From contig JADKGZ010000008.1 of NCBI GenBank assembly GCA_016722025.1, positions 1 through 64,000 on the forward strand: a DNA stretch of 64,000 nucleotides, in the 5' to 3' direction. The notes under the pieces are model-generated. The model was not told where the DNA came from and made no database searches. It was given only the letters and a program-made list of their open reading frames with translations. Source of the DNA: Acidimicrobiaceae bacterium. Its GTDB lineage: Bacteria; Actinomycetota; Acidimicrobiia; Acidimicrobiales; Ilumatobacteraceae. A program made the translations under genes and the position numbers. Shown here piece by piece: positions 59,200 to 64,000 of the stretch (its first letter is position 1; every line of letters starts with the position of its first letter).

Positions 59200-59254
59200 G
59201 GACGCCCCGCTACGGGACGCAGCAGCGCCGGCAGTAGTGTGCGGCCCGTTGCCC

Positions 59255-59270
59255 GCACCGCTCGCGGTGC
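59255..59270. promoter_or_regulatory. Near-perfect palindrome before the ferritin-like cassette
   Basis: GCACCGC-TC-GCGGTGC has 7-bp arms and a 2-base centre, 19 bases upstream of GTG 59290 and just before its GGAGGGGG ribosome binding site. It looks like an operator for a dimeric repressor or a small RNA hairpin at the translation start. Confidence 0.4.
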
Positions 59271-59289
59271 ACCATCGGAGGGGGTTTCC

Positions 59290-59922
59290 GTGGCTGATCC
59301 GTACAAGCCGAGAGCACCGTTTGCGCCGTGGGATCGCCGGCAGTTGCCCGGCACCTTCGACGTGGAGGAGACCGCCCGGCGCGTCGGCAACTACAAGTGG
59401 GCGGAGATGAAGCTGTTCGAGGCGCTGGGCGGCTGGGTGGCCACCGTGCCCGAGCTCGACGTGAAGATGCGGCTGGGCACGCACTGCTACCACCACGCCT
59501 GGCACGCCGAGCTGTGGCACAAGCGCCTGCCCGAGCTGCGCGAGATGAACCCCGACCGCCTCACGGTGCCGGCCAACGATGCGATGGAGAGGTTCGTGGA
59601 AGCGCTCACCGAGCCGGAGGCGGCCGACCAGACGATCGAGAAGCTGGTGGGCGTGTACCGCGTGTTCATCCCGCACTTCATCGCGGCGTACACCTACCAC
59701 CGCAACAACACCAGCGAGATCACCGATGCACCCACCATCCGCTCGCTGAACTTCGCGTTGCATGACGAGTTCGACGACTGGCGCGACGGCGAGATGATGA
59801 TTCAGTCGCTCATCGAAACACCCGATGAAGTGGATCGCGCCGCGGCACATCAGGCGAAGTTGGAGAAGTTGATGTTGGAGGCCGGCGGCATCGCCGGCCC
59901 CGGTTCGATCGGAGGTCAGTGA
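59290..59922 (+). CDS. Conserved protein of the ferritin-like cassette
   Basis: The 210-residue protein starts at GTG 59290 with a strong GGAGGGGG. It contains helical segments with ferritin-type spacing: NYKWAEMKLFEALGGW, then THCYHHAWHAELWHKRLPEL, and later YTYHRNNT and LHDEFDDWRDGEMM. Several Glu and His (E in AEMKLFE, H-x2-H-x2-E) could form a di-metal site in a four-helix bundle. It is coupled to the next gene by GTGATG. I do not recognise a named family. Confidence 0.7.
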   Translation: MADPYKPRAPFAPWDRRQLPGTFDVEETARRVGNYKWAEMKLFEALGGWVATVPELDVKMRLGTHCYHHAWHAELWHKRLPELREMNPDRLTVPANDAMERFVEALTEPEAADQTIEKLVGVYRVFIPHFIAAYTYHRNNTSEITDAPTIRSLNFALHDEFDDWRDGEMMIQSLIETPDEVDRAAAHQAKLEKLMLEAGGIAGPGSIGGQ

Positions 59923-60818
59923 TGCGCAAGTTCTTCCCTGTCGAGGAGTTGGCCCGCGACGAGCGGTTCACCCAGATCACCATGCGCCAGAGCGAGGCCG
60001 ACCCGCGCACCGTGCTGCTGGCCGAACCCACCGGCAAGCGCCCGAAGACGAACCGGCTCACCCCCGATCGCCCCGACGCCAGCGAGGCCGCGCGCAGCCT
60101 GATGCACGGCATCTTCGTGGGCGAGATCCAAGCCCTGGAGGGCGCCGGGCGCACCTGCTTCGACTTCGAGACAGGTAGCGGTGACGCACCCGACACGGTG
60201 CCGTTCGCACTCAAGCTCGACATGGCCCGCCAGGCGTGGGACGAAGCTCGCCACGTGGAGATCAGCGTGAAGCTCAGCGACTGGATGGGCAGCGAGATCG
60301 GCCAGTTCGCCGAGAACACCGTGCTGTTCGAGGTGGCCTGCAGCAACGACCCCGTGCTGCGCCTGGCCGGCGTCAACCGCGCTCTCGAGGGCCTGGCCAT
60401 CGACGTGTTCACCACGATGAAGGAGTTCGGCGACATGGCCGGCGACCCGTATCTCGAGTTCTGCGAGGACTGGATGCTGGCCGACGAGGTCACCCACGTG
60501 AAGATGGGCAGCGACTGGTTGCGACGCGTCACCGAGAACGATCCCGAGCGCCGCAAGAACGCGCTCGAGTTCCAGAGCGTCGTCGACAAGATCTTCTCCT
60601 TCGGCGGCACCCGCTCCGACTCGAACGAGTCGCCCATCGGCCTCGCCCGCCGCTTCCGCGAGCTCGCCGGTTTCACCAACACAGAGGTGCAGGAGATCGC
60701 CGACGTCAGCTTGAAAGCGTTGGAGGAGCGCAAGGCGTTCTCCGCGGCGAGCCTCAACGACGGCGACACGGAACACAGCGAGACGGGCACCGGCACCGAG
60801 CAGCTCGCCGACGCATGA
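59919..60818 (+). CDS. Ferritin-like protein (DUF455-like)
   Basis: The protein of about 299 residues has two helix pairs carrying E-x6-E, E-x2-R-H in MHGIFVGEIQALEGAGR and QAWDEARHVEI, and a second E-x6-D-E-x2-H in FCEDWMLADEVTHVKMG. This arrangement is that of ferritin-like oxidases or hydroxylases with a di-iron centre (DUF455, distantly MiaE). It is cytoplasmic. ATG 59922 or GTG 59919 starts it, sharing bases with the stop of the upstream gene. Confidence 0.75.
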   Translation: MMRKFFPVEELARDERFTQITMRQSEADPRTVLLAEPTGKRPKTNRLTPDRPDASEAARSLMHGIFVGEIQALEGAGRTCFDFETGSGDAPDTVPFALKLDMARQAWDEARHVEISVKLSDWMGSEIGQFAENTVLFEVACSNDPVLRLAGVNRALEGLAIDVFTTMKEFGDMAGDPYLEFCEDWMLADEVTHVKMGSDWLRRVTENDPERRKNALEFQSVVDKIFSFGGTRSDSNESPIGLARRFRELAGFTNTEVQEIADVSLKALEERKAFSAASLNDGDTEHSETGTGTEQLADA

Positions 60819-61369
60819 GCGTCACCGTCACCCCCGAGGCGTTCCGCTTCGTGCAATTCGACAGCGGCACGGTCACCCGCGTCGCTCAGGAGCTGATCGC
60901 GGCGTTGGGCATCGATCGACCGGTGCACATCGAGATCGACGAGACCACCCCGCTCGGTCGAGTGCGCGCCACCATCGGAGCCGCCGACGGCGATGCGATC
61001 GCGATCAGCGTGGAGAGCGGCGCCTTCGAAGACTCGCGGCGCCCGCGCCAGCAGAGCGAAGCGGCCACGGCTGTCAGCCTCGGGCGCATCCTGCTGCGAG
61101 TGCGCGATCGGTTGCACGGCGGGTTCGGTGAGGCGCCCGCCGACGACGATCTCGAGCTGCGCCAGATGGCCGCGTGGGAGACGTACTGCGCCGGCCGCCT
61201 GGCCCGGCTGGGGCTGCACGTGAACCAGCAACGCTGGCTCTACAACTTCCGCAACCGCCACGGGTTCACCGACACCGCCGACGCCGGCTTCCACCAGCTG
61301 TGGGCCGCCGACGGCCTCACGTGGGGCGAGGTCGACGCCATCAGCACCGCAGCAACCGTCCGGTCCTGA
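60815..61369 (+). CDS. Hypothetical third gene of the ferritin-like cassette
   Basis: The 184-residue protein starts at ATG 60815, overlapping the stop of the ferritin-like gene (ATGA). The first half is a beta-rich segment (DRPVHIEIDETTPLGRVRATIG), the second half alpha-helical with WETYCAGRLARLGLHVNQQRW. No cofactor motif is visible. Because it is translationally coupled to two predicted metal-binding proteins, it may be their partner. Function unknown. Confidence 0.7.
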   Translation: MSVTVTPEAFRFVQFDSGTVTRVAQELIAALGIDRPVHIEIDETTPLGRVRATIGAADGDAIAISVESGAFEDSRRPRQQSEAATAVSLGRILLRVRDRLHGGFGEAPADDDLELRQMAAWETYCAGRLARLGLHVNQQRWLYNFRNRHGFTDTADAGFHQLWAADGLTWGEVDAISTAATVRS

Positions 61370-61400
61370 ACGGCACGGCGGCGTGCGCCACAATGCACCC

Positions 61401-62387
61401 GTGACCGAAACCCGTAGCTCCACCATCGCTGTCAACGGCGTCGACCTCGTGGTTCATGAAGCCGGCGAGGTGGGCAACCCGATCGTCGTGCTCAGCCACG
61501 GGTTCCCCGAATTGGCTCACAGCTGGCGCCATCAGATGCAGCCGCTGGCCGCAGCCGGGTTCCACGTGATCGCCCCCGACCAACGGGGGTACGGCCACTC
61601 CTCGGCACCCAGCGCCATCGATGCCTACGGCACCGACCACCTCACCGCCGACCTGTTCGCACTGCTCGACCACTACGGCAAGGACGACGCCGTCTTCGTC
61701 GGCCACGACTGGGGCGCGATGGTGGTGTGGGAAGCCGCCCGCCACCGGCCCGAGCGTGTTCGCGCCGTGGTCGGTGTCAGCGTGCCCTACGTGGAGTGGC
61801 CAGGGCCACCCACGCAGCTGATGCAGATGGTCTACGGCGATCGCTTCTTCTACATCCTCTACTTCCAGCAGGTGGGCCCGCCCGAGGCCGAGCTGGGCGC
61901 CGACGCTCGCCGCACGATGAGCCACGTGCTGTACGGGGCGTCGGGCGAAGCCACGGCCGGGCGGGCGATGCCCACCGAGCTCCCGCCGATGGAGGGCACC
62001 GGCTTCCTGACGATGATGAGCGAACCGCCGGCGCTGCCGTACATGGGACCCGAGGGTGCGTGGCTGACGGAGGCCGATCTCGACCTGTACGCCGGCGAGT
62101 TCACCCACAGCGGCTTCTTCGGCCCGGTGAGCTGGTATCGCAACCTCGATGCCAATGCCACGAGCGCGGCCGGCCTGGGTGCCGACCGGCTGACGATGCC
62201 CAGCTTCTTCATCACCGGCGACGTGGATGTGGTGCGCCTGATGGACCCCACCGGCCCGGAGCGCATGCGCAACCTGCTGCCCGACTATCGCGGCGAGGTG
62301 ATCATCCCCGGCTCGGGCCATTGGGTGCAACAGGAGACGCCGAGCGCCTTCAACGACGCACTGCTGGGCTTCCTGCGAACGCTCTGA
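61401..62387 (+). CDS. Alpha/beta hydrolase, epoxide-hydrolase-like
   Basis: The 328-residue protein has HGFPELAHSWRHQM (oxyanion HGxP), APDQRGYGHSSAP, the nucleophile elbow VGHDWGAMV (Asp, as in epoxide hydrolases and haloalkane dehalogenases), and PGSGHWVQQETP with the catalytic His. A Tyr pair in the lid (DRFFYILYFQ; MPTELPP) fits epoxide ring opening. GTG 61401 is chosen to fit the usual start. Confidence 0.85.
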   Translation: MTETRSSTIAVNGVDLVVHEAGEVGNPIVVLSHGFPELAHSWRHQMQPLAAAGFHVIAPDQRGYGHSSAPSAIDAYGTDHLTADLFALLDHYGKDDAVFVGHDWGAMVVWEAARHRPERVRAVVGVSVPYVEWPGPPTQLMQMVYGDRFFYILYFQQVGPPEAELGADARRTMSHVLYGASGEATAGRAMPTELPPMEGTGFLTMMSEPPALPYMGPEGAWLTEADLDLYAGEFTHSGFFGPVSWYRNLDANATSAAGLGADRLTMPSFFITGDVDVVRLMDPTGPERMRNLLPDYRGEVIIPGSGHWVQQETPSAFNDALLGFLRTL

Positions 62388-62402
62388 GAGCGAGCGCCGA
62401 AC

Positions 62403-63218
62403 CTAGCGCTGGTTGAGCTTGGCGATCAGGCGCAGCAGCTCGAGGTACAGCCACACGAGCGTGGTGAGCAGCCCGAACGCGGCGTACCACTCCATGCCCT
62501 TGGGCCAACCGGCCTTCGCACCCTTCTCGATGAGGTCGAAGTCGACGGCCAGCATCATTGCGGCCAGACCGGCGGCGAACACGCTGAACAGGATGCCCAT
62601 CGGCGAGGCCGACTGCAAGAACGCGACGTTGCCACCGAAGATGTTGATGAGGAACGACACGAGGTAGAGCGCCATCAGGCCCATGGTGGCCATGATGACG
62701 ATGCGCTTGAAGCGATCGGTGACCTTGATGATGCGGCTCTTGTAGAGGAAGAGCATCACCAAGAACACACCCAGCGTGGCGCCCACTGCCTGCACGACGA
62801 TGCCGTCTTGCCAGTTGTTGTACGACTTGGAGATGACACCCAGGAAGAAGCCTTCGGCCACCGCGTAGATGGGGCCGAGCACCTTGGCCAGCTGCGGCTT
62901 GAAGCTGACCACGATGGCGCAGATGAAACCGACGATCATGCCCCCGAGGGCCAGCGCCGGGAAGCCGGTGACTTCGCTGTCGCGGGTGGGACCCATCACC
63001 CAGCCGGCCGTTGCCGCGGCGAGCAGCAGCACCATCAGCACGCCGGTGGCGGTGACGGTGCCGCGCACGGTCATCACGTCGCCGGCGGATTGCCAGCTGC
63101 TGACCGGGCCGTCGGTGATGGCAGGGATGTTGGTGGAACGAACTGCGGCGTCGGGTGCTGCCCAGCCGGCGCGAGCCGCTTGTTCAGCAGCCTTTTCGTT
63201 GAGGATGGGATTTGCCAC
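62403..63218 (-). CDS. Bax inhibitor-1/YccA family membrane protein
   Basis: The 271-residue protein starts at GTG 63218 with AAGGAGG upstream. About 65 polar residues precede seven helices, with YAVAEGFFLGVISKSYNN and a final acidic/basic helix pair (VDFDLIEKGAKAG, MEWYAAFGLLTTLVWLYLELLRLI). This is the YccA/Bax-inhibitor layout, thought to form pH-sensitive calcium leaks. It converges on the hydrolase gene with 15 bases between. Confidence 0.9.
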   Translation of the reverse strand: MANPILNEKAAEQAARAGWAAPDAAVRSTNIPAITDGPVSSWQSAGDVMTVRGTVTATGVLMVLLLAAATAGWVMGPTRDSEVTGFPALALGGMIVGFICAIVVSFKPQLAKVLGPIYAVAEGFFLGVISKSYNNWQDGIVVQAVGATLGVFLVMLFLYKSRIIKVTDRFKRIVIMATMGLMALYLVSFLINIFGGNVAFLQSASPMGILFSVFAAGLAAMMLAVDFDLIEKGAKAGWPKGMEWYAAFGLLTTLVWLYLELLRLIAKLNQR

Positions 63219-63322
63219 GGATGCCCTCCTTGGGGGATCTGGCCCTGGGACCTGGCCCGGCGATCTGTTGCAGGCACGATACTGGCCGCCGCCGGCGCAG
63301 TGCTGGCACGTGCGCCCGATTC

Positions 63323-63664
63323 TCAGCGCAGGTCGTGCGCGCTGGGGCCATCCCACAGGTCGATGTCGGGGGGTGCCGCCAGCAATCCGGTGCACGCAGT
63401 TGCCATCTCCACCATGCCCGCACTGTCGAAGTGAGCCCGCTGCGCCTCGCCAGAGGCCCACTTCTGGATGAGCAGGTAGCGGCCGGGGTGAGTGACCGAG
63501 GCGCACAGGTCGATGTTGCGACAGCCTTGTTCCATACGGGTGAGCACCACGTACTTCGCCAGCACGGCCAGCAGCGCAGCCGCATCGGCCGCATCGAACC
63601 GCATGGTCACGATGGCCAGTTCGATGTCGTTGACCGCTCGCTCGCTGGCCGCCTGTTCCGCCAT
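63323..63664 (-). CDS. ABM-domain (antibiotic biosynthesis monooxygenase-like) protein
   Basis: The 113-residue protein is a small ferredoxin-like alpha/beta barrel of the ABM superfamily: IELAIVTMRFDAADAAALLAVL, TRMEQGCRNIDLCASVTHPG and YLLIQKWASGEAQRAHFDS. Such proteins are quinone or haem-related oxygenases that need no cofactor, or regulators. ATG 63664 is the only good start. Confidence 0.8.
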   Translation of the reverse strand: MAEQAASERAVNDIELAIVTMRFDAADAAALLAVLAKYVVLTRMEQGCRNIDLCASVTHPGRYLLIQKWASGEAQRAHFDSAGMVEMATACTGLLAAPPDIDLWDGPSAHDLR

Positions 63665-63683
63665 GACGGCGAACGATACTGCT

Positions 63684-63699
63684 TGTGAATCTGTGCACG
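63684..63699. promoter_or_regulatory. CRP-like site 3 (TGTGA-ATCTGT-GCACG)
   Basis: It matches TGTGA-N6-TCACA at 8 of 10 positions. Its left arm and right arm resemble the two sites in front of the respiratory array. Confidence 0.35.
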
Positions 63700-63702
63700 G
63701 GG

Positions 63703-63718
63703 TGTGAGGGGGTTCACT
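63703..63718. promoter_or_regulatory. CRP-like site 4 (TGTGA-GGGGGT-TCACT)
   Basis: It matches TGTGA-N6-TCACA at 9 of 10 positions and is the best CRP-type site in the window. It lies 136-151 bases upstream of the sigma-factor start and also about 40-55 bases upstream of the minus-strand ABM gene start at 63664, so either gene could be the target. Confidence 0.45.
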
Positions 63719-63853
63719 ACCTCGGTATCGTGACCAAGATCACTGGCCGAGGCCGAGGCCTCACCCAGCCATTCAGGGTTCATACCAGAGTCGTGTGCCG
63801 TTCAAGTTCGTGCCGTCAGGCGTAAGCAGTCGTTCAGGGTTCGAGGAGCAGTC

Positions 63854-64000
63854 GTGGCGAAAGATCGCGTGGAGCGGGACGAAGAAGACCTGGTCCGCCT
63901 GTACCTGACCGACATCGGTCAGTACTCGCTCCTCACCAAGGACGACGAGGTTCGCCTTGCCAAGCAGATCGAGAGTGGCAAGGCGGCGACCGCCGAGCTC
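63854..64000 (+). CDS. sigA: RNA polymerase sigma factor, primary type (RpoD/SigA), 5' end only
   Basis: Only 49 codons are in the window. GTG 63854 has GAGGAG upstream. The peptide EEDLVRLYLTDIGQYSLLTKDDEVRLAKQIESG is sigma region 1.2 of group 1/2 sigma-70 factors. Region 1.1 is absent or reduced to about ten residues, which is shorter than in most SigA proteins and leaves open a group 2 (SigB-like) identity. Confidence 0.85.
   Translation, partial: MAKDRVERDEEDLVRLYLTDIGQYSLLTKDDEVRLAKQIESGKAATAEL

Larger units (their letters stand above)
63665..63853 (+). promoter_or_regulatory. Upstream region of the sigma-factor gene
   Basis: The 189-base region has two CRP-like sites (63684-63699 and 63703-63718) and a direct repeat TTCAGGGTTC at 63772-63781 and 63833-63842, spaced 61 bases. 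The second copy lies just before GAGGAG, the ribosome binding site of GTG 63854. TTCACT at 63713-63718 could be a -35 element, overlapped by the second CRP-like site. Confidence 0.4.

Overview
The window is high-GC chromosomal DNA from an actinobacterium, most likely of class Acidimicrobiia (Ilumatobacter-like). I infer this from dense GTG starts, actinobacterial-type TIGR03086, DUF4389 and LppM-like proteins, secreted proteins with R-(V/I/L)-L-D-T-R repeats, and a split cytochrome b6-type complex beside complex I. No database search was possible, so the taxonomy is an inference.

Layout. (1) 1-16.2 kb is a surface-polysaccharide and secreted-protein region: the end of a sugar aminotransferase, four family-4 glycosyltransferases, a hexapeptide acyltransferase, a PhyH-type dioxygenase, a clan-A glycoside hydrolase, an Asp-box lipoprotein, two other lipoproteins, and three different secreted proteins that share a nearly identical C-terminal lectin-like module (three DNA repeats of about 0.83-0.88 kb). 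(2) 16.2-36.8 kb is one almost gapless minus-strand array of respiratory genes. In transcription order it holds a small membrane protein, a 2x[4Fe-4S] ferredoxin, cytochrome b6, subunit IV, Rieske protein, dihaem cytochrome c, a 286-residue membrane protein of unknown function, then nuoABCDEFGHIJKLMN. A monohaem cytochrome c gene diverges from it. (3) 37.9-46.6 kb holds an isoprenoid reductase, a polyprenyl synthase, clpC, radA and an AraC-type regulator. (4) 47.2-52.0 kb is a five-gene minus-strand cluster (peptidyl-prolyl isomerase, YcaQ-like protein, AI-2E-family exporter, asparaginase, beta-lactamase-fold hydrolase). (5) 52.1-53.2 kb holds an AbiEi/DUF559-like nuclease gene enclosed by inverted, palindromic 28-bp-period repeats; it looks like an undescribed small mobile or REP-like unit. 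(6) 53.3-57.5 kb is a Ugp-type ABC importer. (7) 57.6-63.7 kb holds a zinc-less DksA-like protein, a UbiB-like kinase, a ferritin-like three-gene cassette, an epoxide-hydrolase-like enzyme, a Bax-inhibitor-1 protein and an ABM monooxygenase. (8) The window ends in the first 49 codons of a primary-type sigma factor.

How the genes work together. Complex I feeds menaquinol to a b6f-like quinol:cytochrome c complex. The polyprenyl synthase and geranylgeranyl-type reductase could supply and saturate the quinone side chain. CRP-like TGTGA-N6-GCACA sites lie in front of the respiratory array and the sigma gene.

Quality caution. Many genes between about 0.3 and 30.7 kb, including six essential-type nuo genes, carry single or double base frameshifts. 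There are none from 30.7 to 64 kb. Most are probably sequence or assembly errors, so broken genes in the left part should not be read as real pseudogenes without checking.
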